A stretch of 64,000 nucleotides of DNA from Paenibacillus vietnamensis. GTDB taxonomy: Bacteria > Bacillota > Bacilli > Paenibacillales > Paenibacillaceae. Both the position numbers and the translations under genes were made by a program. The stretch is from NCBI RefSeq assembly GCF_020169515.1, contig NZ_JAHMHW010000004.1, positions 434,001 through 498,000 on the forward strand. The letters run 5' to 3'. The notes below the pieces were generated by a model. The model ran no database searches and was not told where the DNA came from. It saw only the letters and a program-made list of their open reading frames with translations. How positions within the stretch are numbered: the first letter of the stretch is position 1; every line of letters starts with the position of its first letter. Shown piece after piece: positions 1 to 9,306 of the stretch.

Positions 1-1
1 G

Positions 2-733
2 TTCAAAACATGGTCCGACATCCTCTTCCTCCCGTACAATAATGAAGCATTTGCCGACATCGAGCAGCAAAAGGGCCAGGCCATGAAGGAGTTCGCAGAG
101 TATTTGTATCCCATCGTTCTGCAGAAACGGAACCATCCGGAGGACGATATCATCTCCGATCTGACAAAAGCCGAGCTGGAAGGCGAGCGGTTGACTGACG
201 AAGAAGTGGTCATGTCAGCCATCGGACTCCTTGGAGCCGGCAACGAAACGACGACCACATTAATCTCCAACATGTTCTACTGCATGCTGTTTGACAAGCC
301 GGGCATCTATCAGGAGCTGAGATCCGATTTGTCGCTGGTACCGAAGCTGACCGAGGAAGTGCTGCGCTTCCGCTTTGCGGCAACTATGGATCGGAAGGTA
401 GCCCAGGATACGAACGTCTTCGGGCCCGAGATGAAAGCGGGACAAGCTATCGTGGCGTGGATCGGCTCCGCGAACCGGGACGAATCCAAATACGAAAGCG
501 CTGACGTATTCGATATCCATCGTCCAGGCAATCAGCAGCATTTGACATTCGGAGCCGGTCCTCATTTCTGTTTGGGTGCCCCTCTCGCCCGGTTAGAAGC
601 TAATATGGCACTAACCTCGTTTGTGAAACGGTTCGCCGATATCCGTCAGGTCGAGGGGTTTGAAATTGCACCGCATTTGACCGTATCGATCACCGGACAG
701 TCGTTAAAAAGTTTTCCTATTGAGCTGAGATAG
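2..733 (+). CDS. Cytochrome P450, N-terminus outside window
   Basis: Haem-thiolate monooxygenase that oxidises a small molecule with electrons from a ferredoxin/flavodoxin partner; the substrate cannot be read from the sequence. The reading frame is open from base 2, so the gene begins upstream; the ATG at 83 is internal. Visible P450 landmarks in order are the I-helix oxygen-activation motif (LGAGNETTTT), the K-helix ExxR (EEVLR), and the haem loop FGAGPHFCLGAPLARLE with the axial cysteine. About 243 residues are present of roughly 400 usual for soluble bacterial P450s. It stands apart from the sugar genes that follow and is closed by a palindromic hairpin at 753-776. Confidence 0.95.
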   Translation, partial: FKTWSDILFLPYNNEAFADIEQQKGQAMKEFAEYLYPIVLQKRNHPEDDIISDLTKAELEGERLTDEEVVMSAIGLLGAGNETTTTLISNMFYCMLFDKPGIYQELRSDLSLVPKLTEEVLRFRFAATMDRKVAQDTNVFGPEMKAGQAIVAWIGSANRDESKYESADVFDIHRPGNQQHLTFGAGPHFCLGAPLARLEANMALTSFVKRFADIRQVEGFEIAPHLTVSITGQSLKSFPIELR

Positions 734-752
734 AAGCAAGGGAAACATACAG

Positions 753-776
753 AAAGCCCATCACGTGATGGGCTTT
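753..776. terminator. Palindromic hairpin between convergent genes
   Basis: A perfect 24-bp palindrome with arms AAAGCCCATCAC/GTGATGGGCTTT lies between the P450 stop and the stop of the convergent kinase gene. The A-rich and T-rich edges would serve as short U-tracts in both directions, so it is a likely bidirectional terminator. Confidence 0.7.
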
Positions 777-796
777 CAAAGGTTCTGTCCATAAAC

Positions 797-2440
797 TTAC
801 TGCCCTTCATGAAGAGGCAGGGTAAGGACCGCACGCGTCCCGCACTTGCTCGCATAAATCGAAATTCCAAACTGACGATTAGACTGAAGCCGGATTCGCT
901 CATTGACGTTGCTGAGACCGTACCCGTACAGCGATTCGTCGATCTTGGCCTCGCCGAAACGCCGAAATAGTTCCATGCCGTTATCCTCAATCACAATTTC
1001 GCAAACTGCCTCACGTTTCATACCTCTAATCGTGATGATCCCCCTGCCCTCACGAAGCGTATCAATGCCATGCTCGATCGCGTTTTCAACGAGCGGCTGA
1101 AGAATAAAGTTCGGTACCGTAAGCTGCATCCATTCATGCGGTACGTCAAATTCAACCTCAAACGAATCGTCACGCGCGATTTGCTGCAAAGCAATATAGG
1201 CTCGAATATTGTCCAGTTCCGTTTTGAGCGTACTTATATTTTTCCCTTGATTAAGTGCCGTCCGGTAAAATGTCGCAAGGTCGTTCGTCATTTGCGATAT
1301 TTTCATTTGGTTATGCTCGATCGCAATCCAGTTCATTGTCGAGAGCATGTTGTATAGAAAATGCGGATTAATTTTCTCCTGCAGCAGCCGGATTTCAAGC
1401 TCTTTCTTCGTAATTTCGAACCTGTAGCTTTCCAGTATAAGCTGGTTAATCCGTTTCATCATCGTTTGAAACGATAAGGCAAGACTTCCGATTTCGTCTT
1501 TATACGACGTATCCACCTGAATGTTCATATGACCTTCGCGTACTTCTTGCATTTGATGCGTTAGGACAAATATCCGTTTAACAAGCGAACGGGACAGAAA
1601 ATGGATCATCACGATGACCAGCAGCAAACAGGATACTGTAATGGTAACATTAAGCAGAAGCTGGGACGTTGAACGGGAGGACATGCTCTGGCGCTCGAAG
1701 TCGTAACGAACTTCCCAGCCGAGCGGCGCAAGTGTCCGCGCAGCACGGTAGAGGTGATCGTCCGCATAATTCGGATGATATTCATAAAACGTGCTGCCGT
1801 CATGGGCAATCGTAATATTTGCAGGCGGTGTTACAAAGGACTCGAAGCTTTGAGTGAACAGTCCCTCCTTGATGCGCATTCGCGCGACTCCCGACACTTC
1901 GCCTGTAATCGAATTCCGAATCGACTTGCTAACGAATAGCCTGCCTTCCTCCTCCTGCCACAAATAGCTTCCGGATAGCAGCGCCTCTCTGTACCAGCCG
2001 GTTTCCTGAACCGTGTTTGCACTTTTGATCAAATCCGTTAGCACATAAAATTCAGTTGTTGTGTATATTTGCAGCTTGTCGATATTGTAATTGGATAATA
2101 GCGCATTATACAGGAACGGCCCGATATACGCATCGGCGATCCGGGTCGTCTCCAGCTTCGTGAGTTGGCCGGCCTGCAGCAAAAACTCTTGAAAGCTGTA
2201 ATTGTTCACAACAAGAGACAATGAGGATTCGGCTTGGTACAGCTTCGTCTCCATTTCTTTGGTTACACGGTCTACCGTATGATTAAGCTCTTCTTCCATC
2301 TGCACTCGAACAAAACTAAGCGAGGAATAATACGAATAGCCGCCAAGCAGCAGCAGCGGAATCATAAAAACGATGACGTAAGACAGTTTCAGCTTGCCCG
2401 AAAACGATAACGTCTTCCAATATTCGCGCAGCCTCCTCAT
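797..2440 (-). CDS. YesM-type sensor histidine kinase
   Basis: Membrane sensor kinase of the LytS/YesM group, expected to sense an extracytoplasmic sugar and phosphorylate the response regulator just upstream. The ATG at 2440 overlaps the regulator's TGA (ATGA) and has a GAGGAAGG ribosome site; a longer in-frame extension would run deep into the regulator gene and is rejected. The 547 residues hold an N-terminal membrane segment (about 13-35), an extracellular sensor region of about 230 residues, a second membrane segment (about 260-282), HAMP, the phosphoacceptor motif EKINPHFLYN (His about 360) and a C-terminal HATPase domain (LQPLVENAIEHG, DNG, YGYGLSNVNER). The substrate is unknown; the divergent importer at 4201 is the obvious output. 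Confidence 0.93.
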   Translation of the reverse strand: MRRLREYWKTLSFSGKLKLSYVIVFMIPLLLLGGYSYYSSLSFVRVQMEEELNHTVDRVTKEMETKLYQAESSLSLVVNNYSFQEFLLQAGQLTKLETTRIADAYIGPFLYNALLSNYNIDKLQIYTTTEFYVLTDLIKSANTVQETGWYREALLSGSYLWQEEEGRLFVSKSIRNSITGEVSGVARMRIKEGLFTQSFESFVTPPANITIAHDGSTFYEYHPNYADDHLYRAARTLAPLGWEVRYDFERQSMSSRSTSQLLLNVTITVSCLLLVIVMIHFLSRSLVKRIFVLTHQMQEVREGHMNIQVDTSYKDEIGSLALSFQTMMKRINQLILESYRFEITKKELEIRLLQEKINPHFLYNMLSTMNWIAIEHNQMKISQMTNDLATFYRTALNQGKNISTLKTELDNIRAYIALQQIARDDSFEVEFDVPHEWMQLTVPNFILQPLVENAIEHGIDTLREGRGIITIRGMKREAVCEIVIEDNGMELFRRFGEAKIDESLYGYGLSNVNERIRLQSNRQFGISIYASKCGTRAVLTLPLHEGQ

Positions 2441-3984
2441 CTGCCTTCCTCTCTCTCCCTGTACTGTGCGGGGCTTACGTTTTCCTTGCTTCTGAAAATA
2501 GAAATGAAGTAAGACGTATTTGGAATGCCGACCTTCTCCCCGATTTCCGACACTTTCGCGTTTGTCGTTCGAAGCCAATATTTGGCCTGTTCGATTCGAT
2601 AATCCGCAATGTATTTGCTAATGTTCTGTCCGGTTTCTTTCTTAAACAGCGCACTTAAATAAGCGGATGTGACGTTCGCCTGGTCCGCTAGATAGGCAAG
2701 TCCCAAATGACTGCTTCCATATTCGGCGGCAATGAGGTCTTTGACCATACGAACCGTGCGGTTTATATCCAAGCTGTCGTTTTGTTTCGATTCGATTTTA
2801 CGGATGATCTTTTCAATGACGCCCATCGTCCGGCCCAAGCTCCCGGTCGAGTAAATTTCGTTCACGAAATCTTCCGGTTTTATAAAAAATCCGCTGCCGG
2901 CGGATATTTTCTTAATCATTTCGGTGAAAATATATTTTATAAAAATTTGACTGTAGGAACGGCTGTTGTGGATCTGCGATTGCAGCCTGTCCAGCTCCGA
3001 GTAGGCTTCGGCATAGTTCTGAACCTTGACGCAGGTAACGATTTTTTCGATCGACATATTCAGCACGTCATGACTCGATTCGATAAGAGCATCCTTCTGC
3101 ACATTTACAACCGTGTTGGAAGAAATGAAATAATAATAATCTGCATATGAACTCATTCTTTCGTATTCGGGCTTCAAGTCTTCAAGGCTTGTTAATGTTC
3201 TTCCTACAATGACGAGTGCGGGAGACAGCTTCCGCTGTCCGGATGCCCGAAGCAGCCTATCGCAAAAGGTACCAGCACCCTGCTCCACTTGCCCGCCAAA
3301 CAGACAGACGAGGAAGCTCCCTTCATCCGGTAGACAGTAGACAAAGTCGAAAGGCTTACGCGAATATTCGTTAGCCTCATCAAATGCTTCGATGAACGAC
3401 GTCCCCTCGCAGCATATGATAATCGGTATAAATGGAGAATACCTGAAGGAGGGCACAAGCTCATAAACATCATCGTAAGCCGCCCTTACCTTGTTAGAGC
3501 TTGGGCTTATTAATAGCTGAAGCTGCTTTTCCAGTCTGTCCTGCTTCGAGTCTTCAATCAGTTTCCGGAATTTATCCGACTCCGCTCTGCGCGTTTCCCG
3601 TTCCGTGCACCAAGCGATCGCTTCTTCCATAATCGAATGGAAATCTTCCATGTTAATCGGCTTGAGTAAATATTTGTTTACGCCTAACGCGATCGCGTTT
3701 TGCGCGTATTCAAAATCGGCATAAGCGCTATACAAAATCATAAACATTTCGCCTTTACGGTCTTGCACGCCGCGAATGAGACCAAGGCCATCCAAAAAAG
3801 GCATCTTAATGTCTGTCAGTAAAATATCAACATTCCCTATTTGTTCCAGTACGGTTAGCGCATCTTCACCATTATTGGCTTTAAGAACCCGGAGATTGTA
3901 GCCGCCTCTCCTGATTAGCGTTTCGATGCCGTCGCGCTCCTTCTTCTCGTCGTCGACGACCAATATCGAAAATTCGCCGGACAT
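2437..3984 (-). CDS. YesN-type response regulator, REC plus AraC HTH
   Basis: Cytoplasmic transcription factor partnered with the kinase at 797-2440. The N-terminal receiver domain has the acidic pocket (VVDDE) and phosphoacceptor Asp58 in LLTDIKMP. A middle region of about 270 residues has no clear motif, and the C-terminal ~100 residues are an AraC double helix-turn-helix (LAYLADQANVTSAYLSALF ... GIPNTSYFISIFRS). The length of 515 residues is normal for the family. It is the first gene of a two-gene operon and is transcribed divergently from the sugar-receptor gene at 4201, which it probably activates. Confidence 0.94.
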   Translation of the reverse strand: MSGEFSILVVDDEKKERDGIETLIRRGGYNLRVLKANNGEDALTVLEQIGNVDILLTDIKMPFLDGLGLIRGVQDRKGEMFMILYSAYADFEYAQNAIALGVNKYLLKPINMEDFHSIMEEAIAWCTERETRRAESDKFRKLIEDSKQDRLEKQLQLLISPSSNKVRAAYDDVYELVPSFRYSPFIPIIICCEGTSFIEAFDEANEYSRKPFDFVYCLPDEGSFLVCLFGGQVEQGAGTFCDRLLRASGQRKLSPALVIVGRTLTSLEDLKPEYERMSSYADYYYFISSNTVVNVQKDALIESSHDVLNMSIEKIVTCVKVQNYAEAYSELDRLQSQIHNSRSYSQIFIKYIFTEMIKKISAGSGFFIKPEDFVNEIYSTGSLGRTMGVIEKIIRKIESKQNDSLDINRTVRMVKDLIAAEYGSSHLGLAYLADQANVTSAYLSALFKKETGQNISKYIADYRIEQAKYWLRTTNAKVSEIGEKVGIPNTSYFISIFRSKENVSPAQYREREEGR

Positions 3985-4200
3985 GAGGACACCACCTTAA
4001 CGTTTATTGCGATCCGCATAATCGATAATCGACTTTCATTGTATCTTCTTTCCTTATCTTCGACTACGGCATAATCGGCCAAACATAAAAAATCGATACG
4101 GATATTAAAACTTTATCATTCCAGGCAGCTGATGCCGCTGTCTATAATAAACGTAAGCTTACTTGCAAGGGCTGACTTTCTATCGGGGGTGTTAGTTGAA
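3985..4200. promoter_or_regulatory. Divergent control region of cluster 1
   Basis: This 216-bp gap separates the regulator/kinase pair from the importer operon. A perfect -10 hexamer TATAAT lies at 4143-4148 for the rightward operon, but nothing resembling TTGACA sits 16-18 bp upstream, as expected for an activator-dependent promoter. A 10-bp palindrome GTAAGCTTAC follows at about 4152-4161. I see no copy of the 23-bp element found in cluster 3. The ribosome site for 4201 is GGGGGTG. Confidence 0.5.
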
Positions 4201-5493
4201 ATGAACAAAAAAATAATTTTGTTAGGGGCATTAATCACCGCATTTATGATCGGAGGATGCTCCTCCGGCAGTGGCAATGCGGGCACTGGAAATGAAAGCT
4301 CCGGCGGACAAGCGTCCAAAGGAACAAAAACGATATCGATGATCGGCTGGTATGAAGAAGGGATTATGAACGATGCGATTACTAAGATCAACGAAAGCCT
4401 GGACGGCTACAAGCTTGAATATACGTTCGTCAACCTAAAGCAGTACAACAACGTACTCAGTACGCAGCTTGCGGCCGGCGAAGGTCCGGACATCGTGATG
4501 GACGGCGCCTCTTTCCCTGCCCGCATTAAAGCAGGCAACCTGATCGACATCAGTAACGAAGCTTACGTCGCGGATTTCAACGAAGCGGGATTAGCGCTAT
4601 CGACCTCGGCTAACGGGAAAGTATACGGCATCCCTGCTTACGGCTGGTATTCGGGGGTATGGTACAACAAAGAAATATTCGCCAAATACAATCTGACTCC
4701 GCCGCAAACGTTCGACGAGCTACTGGCCGTCAGCCAGACACTTACCGATAACGGCGTGCAGCCGCTCGGCTTCGGTTTATCCGATAGCGATACGGCATGG
4801 CATTCGCTGATCGGGTATTTGGAAAATGCGTACTATAACGGCGGCAAGGCGACAACCGCCTTCGATACGCAATTCGCCAAAGGAGAAACGACGCTTAGCG
4901 GCCATCTGAACAGCTATGTCGATGAATGGGCGCAATTGATCGATAAAGGCTTTATTAATGAAAAAATGCTCGGCATTTCGGGAGAGCAGGTTATTCCTGA
5001 ATTTATTTCGGGCGAAATTGCCATGTTTAACGGAGGCCCATGGCAGTACACGCAGTTGAAGGAATCGGGCATGGAATTCGGTATGTTCTCGCATGTCGGA
5101 AACGATAAGGACAACAGGTGGCTGGTCGGAGGGCCTGCCGCCAACTTCGGAATCAACAAAAACAGCGAGAACATGGAAGGAGCTAAAGCTGCCCTGAAAC
5201 TGTTCGGCTCCAAGGAAGTGCAGCAAAGCATCCTGAAAAGCAATCCGGGCGGCTTCAGTTACTTCAAAGGACTGGACAGCGAGCTTCCGGAAGAATACAG
5301 CGCAATCAAGGAAATCCTGGAAGCAGGAAGAGTCGGCGTGTCGTGGGACCGCTGGGGCACGAACATGCCTGCCCAATCATTGATCGACGAGGGGCTGAAG
5401 CAGCTTCAAGGCATGGTTGCCGGCATGACGACCACGGAGCAATTTTTGAAAGCGATGGACGACAAAGCGAACCTTATCCGATATAAAGACTAA
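4201..5493 (+). CDS. CUT1 ABC transporter sugar-binding lipoprotein
   Basis: Extracellular solute receptor (family 1 type) that captures an oligosaccharide for the permeases at 5567 and 6445. The chosen ATG at 4201 follows GGGGGTG by a normal distance and begins a lipoprotein signal: Lys-rich start, hydrophobic core and lipobox IGGC with Cys20. The ORF extends 23 codons upstream, but those residues would bury the signal peptide. After a Ser/Gly-rich linker the mature protein shows typical family features (AAGEGPDIVMDG, GKVYGIPAYGW, ISGEIAMFNGGPW). The mature size of about 410 residues is typical. The ligand is not predictable. A hairpin directly downstream probably keeps receptor expression above that of the permeases. 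Confidence 0.93.
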   Translation: MNKKIILLGALITAFMIGGCSSGSGNAGTGNESSGGQASKGTKTISMIGWYEEGIMNDAITKINESLDGYKLEYTFVNLKQYNNVLSTQLAAGEGPDIVMDGASFPARIKAGNLIDISNEAYVADFNEAGLALSTSANGKVYGIPAYGWYSGVWYNKEIFAKYNLTPPQTFDELLAVSQTLTDNGVQPLGFGLSDSDTAWHSLIGYLENAYYNGGKATTAFDTQFAKGETTLSGHLNSYVDEWAQLIDKGFINEKMLGISGEQVIPEFISGEIAMFNGGPWQYTQLKESGMEFGMFSHVGNDKDNRWLVGGPAANFGINKNSENMEGAKAALKLFGSKEVQQSILKSNPGGFSYFKGLDSELPEEYSAIKEILEAGRVGVSWDRWGTNMPAQSLIDEGLKQLQGMVAGMTTTEQFLKAMDDKANLIRYKD

Positions 5494-5510
5494 TAGAACC
5501 GAAAGAAACG

Positions 5511-5538
5511 GGGACTTGAAAAAGTCCCTTTCTCTTTC
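5511..5538 (+). terminator. Receptor-permease intergenic attenuating hairpin
   Basis: GGGACTT (5511-5517) pairs with AAGTCCC (5522-5528) around a GAAA tetraloop and is followed by the pyrimidine-rich tract TTTCTCTTTCTTT. It sits 18 bases after the receptor stop. It resembles a leaky intrinsic terminator that leaves more receptor than permease message. A candidate TTG start at 5516 for the permease lies inside this stem, which argues for the GTG at 5567 instead. Confidence 0.6.
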
Positions 5539-5566
5539 TTTGAGACCGCCAGAAAGGAGAAAAACC

Positions 5567-6448
5567 GTGAGAAATAAATTAAACGTTTATTCCCCCTATG
5601 TCATCATGCTTCTTCCATTGCTTGTGATTTATTCCGTTTTTTACATCGTACCGCTAATCTATACCGCCATCTACAGCTTCACGGACTGGAGCAACTATTC
5701 AAGCGCGATTCAATTTACGGGTCTTTCCAATTACCGGAAGATACTCGAAGACAACACCTTATTCGTTGGTGTTAAAAATTCGTTAGTATATGCCATTTCT
5801 ACTGTTATTCTACAAAATTTGATCGCCTTGCCCGTTGCGGTGCTGCTAAACTCCAAGCTGAAATTCCGAAACGGCTTTAGAGCGATCTTCTTTAGCCCGG
5901 CCGTTCTCAGTACGCTGGTCGTCGGCTTCTTGTGGAGCTACATGCTCTCTTCGAGCGATTACGGTATGCTGAACAAGCTGCTCGCTTCCTTCGGCATCGG
6001 ACCCGTTAATTTTCTGGGCGATCCGGATACGGCGCTGACCGCCATCATTCTGACTCAGGTATGGCAATGGTTCGGCTGGGCAATGGTCATCTACTTGGCC
6101 AATCTTCAAAGCATCAGCGAAGATCTGTACGAAGCGGCAAGCATCGACGGCGCGGGTCGTCTGCAGCAATTTTTCAGCATAACCGTGCCCCAGCTTGCGC
6201 CTGCCATCAAGATTAATCTCATTACCGGCATGATATCGGGGTTAAAAGTGTTCGATATTGTCGTGTCGCTTACGAAGGGCGGTCCGGGTTATTCGACCGA
6301 AACGATATTGACGCTTATGTTCTCAAAATTTTCGGAAGGCAATTACGGCTATGCCGCCTCATTCGGCATCGTATTTCTAATGCTCAGCCTCGCGCTGGCG
6401 GCATTGCTGCTGCGAACTTTTAAAATATGGGAGGATCGGCTCAATTGA
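5567..6448 (+). CDS. CUT1 ABC transporter permease (MalF/UgpA type)
   Basis: First membrane subunit of the cluster 1 importer. I place the start at GTG 5567 because a near-perfect AGAAAGGAG ribosome site ends 7 bases before it; the longer reading from TTG 5516 begins inside a hairpin. The 293-residue protein has a basic N-terminus, about six hydrophobic helices and the cytoplasmic EAA loop LYEAASIDGAG, which contacts the ATPase. The next gene overlaps its stop (TTGA), so the two permeases are translationally coupled. No ATPase gene is nearby, so a shared MsmX-type ATPase is expected. Confidence 0.92.
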   Translation: MRNKLNVYSPYVIMLLPLLVIYSVFYIVPLIYTAIYSFTDWSNYSSAIQFTGLSNYRKILEDNTLFVGVKNSLVYAISTVILQNLIALPVAVLLNSKLKFRNGFRAIFFSPAVLSTLVVGFLWSYMLSSSDYGMLNKLLASFGIGPVNFLGDPDTALTAIILTQVWQWFGWAMVIYLANLQSISEDLYEAASIDGAGRLQQFFSITVPQLAPAIKINLITGMISGLKVFDIVVSLTKGGPGYSTETILTLMFSKFSEGNYGYAASFGIVFLMLSLALAALLLRTFKIWEDRLN

Positions 6449-7287
6449 AGACAACATCATTTAGCGAGCGGTTCATTCCGATTGTCTCCTTCCTGCTGAT
6501 GTGCGGTTTGACGCTAATCATAGCCGTGCCGGTCTATTATCTCGTTGTCACGACGTTCAAAACGTCTTACGAAGCAGCCGTCTCTCCGCTATCGCTGCCA
6601 TCGTCATTCAGCTTCAACGCCTACGTCGACGCCTTCGTCAAGATGGAATATCCGCGGGCGTTCATGAACACTTTTCTCATTACCGCTTTCTCGGTCGCCG
6701 GTGTCATTTTGTCCGCCTCCATGGGTGGTTACGTGCTGAACCGCAAGAGCGGCAGCAAATGGGGTAAAATCATCTTCATTTTCATCTTAGCCGGCATTAT
6801 GTTTCCTTACCAAATGTCCGTACTGGGATTATATAAAGTCGTGCAAAGCCTGCATTTGATGAATACGTTAACGGCGGTCATCCTCATCAATATCGCCGTG
6901 AACATTCCGTTCGCCACCTTCATGTTCCGATCGTTCGTATCGACGATTCCGGGCGAGCTGGAGGAAGCGGCCAAAATAGACGGCGCCGGTTTTTACCGCG
7001 TGTTTTGGATCATTACGTTCCCTCTCATGAAGCCTATTATCGCTACAGTCGCTATATTAAACGCCCTAACCATTTGGAACGACTTTATGGGACCTCTCTA
7101 CTTCATCCAGTCCAGGGAGAAAAATGTCATTTTGCAAGAGGTGTACCGCAACGTCGGACAGTTTTCAACCGATTGGACGAGTATGTTTCCGATGATGGTA
7201 CTAGGCGTATTGCCGCTGCTCGCTTTTTATTTGATTATGCAAAAATATATTATCGGCGGCGTCATGAACGGCGCGTTAAAGGGTTAA
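6445..7287 (+). CDS. CUT1 ABC transporter permease (MalG/UgpE type)
   Basis: Second membrane subunit, partner of the permease at 5567. The TTG at 6445 overlaps the upstream TGA in a TTGA coupling, with GGGAGG about 10 bases before it; an ATG at 6427 is in frame but lies over that ribosome site. The 280 residues contain about six membrane segments and the EAA loop LEEAAKIDGAGFYRVFWI, and end in the usual IIGGVMNGALKG-type tail. It is followed after 38 bases by the unrecognised gene at 7326, probably in the same transcript. Confidence 0.92.
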   Translation: MKTTSFSERFIPIVSFLLMCGLTLIIAVPVYYLVVTTFKTSYEAAVSPLSLPSSFSFNAYVDAFVKMEYPRAFMNTFLITAFSVAGVILSASMGGYVLNRKSGSKWGKIIFIFILAGIMFPYQMSVLGLYKVVQSLHLMNTLTAVILINIAVNIPFATFMFRSFVSTIPGELEEAAKIDGAGFYRVFWIITFPLMKPIIATVAILNALTIWNDFMGPLYFIQSREKNVILQEVYRNVGQFSTDWTSMFPMMVLGVLPLLAFYLIMQKYIIGGVMNGALKG

Positions 7288-7325
7288 TTTCCAAAACTAT
7301 TCCTATAGAGTCGGGAGTCATTCAT

Positions 7326-9263
7326 ATGCAGACAGCTAATTTTCAAGTGGAATTTTCCGAAAACGACACAATCCTGAAGCTTGTCCACCCGAACGATCCC
7401 TACCAGATGAACTGGGCTGGCGAACTCGGCAAATGGGGTCAAGTTAAAATGAAATCCGGATTGGACGTATCTGTGAACAGACAATCAACGGCGGATGGCA
7501 AGCTCAAGGAAACTTACGTGTTTACGAATCGGACGGAGTATGACGTCTATGTGAGGAAAGACGATATCGGCGTATACGCGACTTTTCCCGATCAATACGA
7601 TTCGGCAGACGTATGCAAGACGCAGAGAAGCCACGCGCATATTTGGTGCGGCCGTGAATCCAGCTACATCATGGGACTAAGAATGGGCGGCATCGCTCCG
7701 CACTTGGGACTTGTGTTGACTGCCGGATCGATCGCCAATTACAGTATAGAACGGGATATTTCGCATAGCAGTAATCATCGCGGCAGCATGATCCTGCACC
7801 CCGCCCCTTTTATTTTGCCGCCCGGGGCTTCGTATACGCTGGAGTGGGAGCTGTTCTGGCACGAAGGTAAAGACGATTTCTACGCCAAGCTTCGGGACTA
7901 TCCTCATTACGTTCATGTGGAAGCGGACAAGTATGTTCTCTTCTCCGGCGAGAAAAGCCGAATCGCAATTTCGCATACGATGCCTTCTCTTGATCAAGTA
8001 TCCTTAACTCGTGAAGGGAAAGAGCTGCCGTTCACTACAGCAGGAAATACGCTGTTCGTCGAGGATGGTTACTCGCTCCCTGGCGAATACAAATACGACA
8101 TACGCTTAAATAGTACAGAAACGTACTGCGTTGTTCTGGTGCTTCCTACACTCGAACGTCTCATAAAGGCGCGTTGCGAATTCATTGTCCGCAACCAGCA
8201 ATGCCACCGGCCGGACAGCCGATTGAACGGTGCTTACCTCATCTATGACAATGAAGACGGTGACATGTACTATTCGCATTACCATGACCATAACGGCGGC
8301 AGAGAAAGGTTCGGTATGGGTGTACTGATCGCGACATATTTGCGCGTCTTTCGTCCGGAAAACGCCGGCGAGCTCGAGCACAGCTTGCTTAAATACGTCG
8401 AATATATTGAGAGGGAGCTGTTCGACGCCGAAAGCGGAGAAGTTTATAACGATATCGGACGCAATAATGATATTCACCGGCTTTACAACTATACATGGCT
8501 GGCAATCCTGTACATGGAGCTGTTTAATCTTTTCGAAGAGCAGAGCAGCTTAGTGAAAATGTCGAATATTATGCACGCATTCTATAAAAACGGAGGCGGC
8601 GCCAAATGGGGCAGCGATCCCAAGGAACAAGAGCTTCACGCCTTTGGCGGTTTATATCCGATCGAGCTTCCGATCCGGGATATGATCCGGCTTTTAAGGG
8701 AAAATGGCTTGACCATACAAGCGGATTCACTCTTCTCGCTGTTCGCCAAGCATGCCGAAACGATCCGCAAGATCGGCACGTCCTACCCGCCAAGTGAAGT
8801 CAAATATGAGCAAGCCATTGTTGCGCCGGCAGCTAACATACTTATCCAGATGTACGGGCTAAACGGAGATGAAGGTGAACTGACTGCCTTCCGCGAGCAT
8901 TTGCGCTTGCTTGAGCTTTTCAGTGGCGGACAGCCCGATTACAATCTGCACGAAGTGGCGATCCGGCATTGGGACGGCTATTGGTTCGGCAAACGCAGAC
9001 TGTACGGCGATACGTTCCCCCATTATTGGAGCGGCCTGTCCGGCAGAGTATACGCTGAATATGCCTCGGTAACCGGCGACGAACGATATGCGCGCCTTGC
9101 AGAGCGTTCGCTCCGGGGCGTTCTGAGCTTGTTCAAGGAAGACGGCAGCGCATCTTGTGCCAGACTTTTCCCGCTCAGCATTAACGATGTTCCCGGCAAG
9201 TTTGACGATCCTTGGGCAAACGATCAGGACTGGGCTTTGTACTTCATGCTGTCATCAGGATAA
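7326..9263 (+). CDS. Unrecognised 645-residue protein, probable carbohydrate-active enzyme
   Basis: I do not recognise this family with confidence. The ATG at 7326 follows CGGGAG; the upstream extension overlaps the permease and is rejected. There is no signal peptide, so it should be cytoplasmic. The N-terminal ~290 residues look beta-rich (many aromatic/Gly turns, LPPGASYTLEWELFWHEG, a phrase common in beta-sandwich domains of polysaccharide lyases and hydrolases). The C-terminal ~350 residues look all-helical, with repeated Trp/Tyr/His-rich loops (YYSHYHDHNGGRERFGMG, FPHYWSGLSGRVYAEYA, DPWANDQDWALYF), suggesting an (alpha/alpha)6-type barrel. As last gene of the importer operon it probably processes the imported oligosaccharide. 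Catalytic residues are not assigned. Confidence 0.8.
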   Translation: MQTANFQVEFSENDTILKLVHPNDPYQMNWAGELGKWGQVKMKSGLDVSVNRQSTADGKLKETYVFTNRTEYDVYVRKDDIGVYATFPDQYDSADVCKTQRSHAHIWCGRESSYIMGLRMGGIAPHLGLVLTAGSIANYSIERDISHSSNHRGSMILHPAPFILPPGASYTLEWELFWHEGKDDFYAKLRDYPHYVHVEADKYVLFSGEKSRIAISHTMPSLDQVSLTREGKELPFTTAGNTLFVEDGYSLPGEYKYDIRLNSTETYCVVLVLPTLERLIKARCEFIVRNQQCHRPDSRLNGAYLIYDNEDGDMYYSHYHDHNGGRERFGMGVLIATYLRVFRPENAGELEHSLLKYVEYIERELFDAESGEVYNDIGRNNDIHRLYNYTWLAILYMELFNLFEEQSSLVKMSNIMHAFYKNGGGAKWGSDPKEQELHAFGGLYPIELPIRDMIRLLRENGLTIQADSLFSLFAKHAETIRKIGTSYPPSEVKYEQAIVAPAANILIQMYGLNGDEGELTAFREHLRLLELFSGGQPDYNLHEVAIRHWDGYWFGKRRLYGDTFPHYWSGLSGRVYAEYASVTGDERYARLAERSLRGVLSLFKEDGSASCARLFPLSINDVPGKFDDPWANDQDWALYFMLSSG

Positions 9264-9264
9264 A

Positions 9265-9302
9265 AAACAAGCTTACCCGGAGCAATCCGGGTAAGCTTGT
9301 TT
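9265..9302. terminator. Strong bidirectional intrinsic terminator
   Basis: A 17-bp perfect stem (AAACAAGCTTACCCGGA, 9265-9281, pairing with 9286-9302) around a GCAA loop follows the stop of the 645-residue gene by one base. It lies four bases before the stop of the convergent methyltransferase gene. A/T runs on both sides allow termination in both directions. Confidence 0.88.
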
Positions 9303-9306
9303 CTTG

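Noticed and set aside
5516..5566. Upstream TTG start for the permease at 5567
   Set aside because: The codon lies inside a hairpin stem and has no ribosome site, while GTG 5567 has AGAAAGGAG at the right distance.
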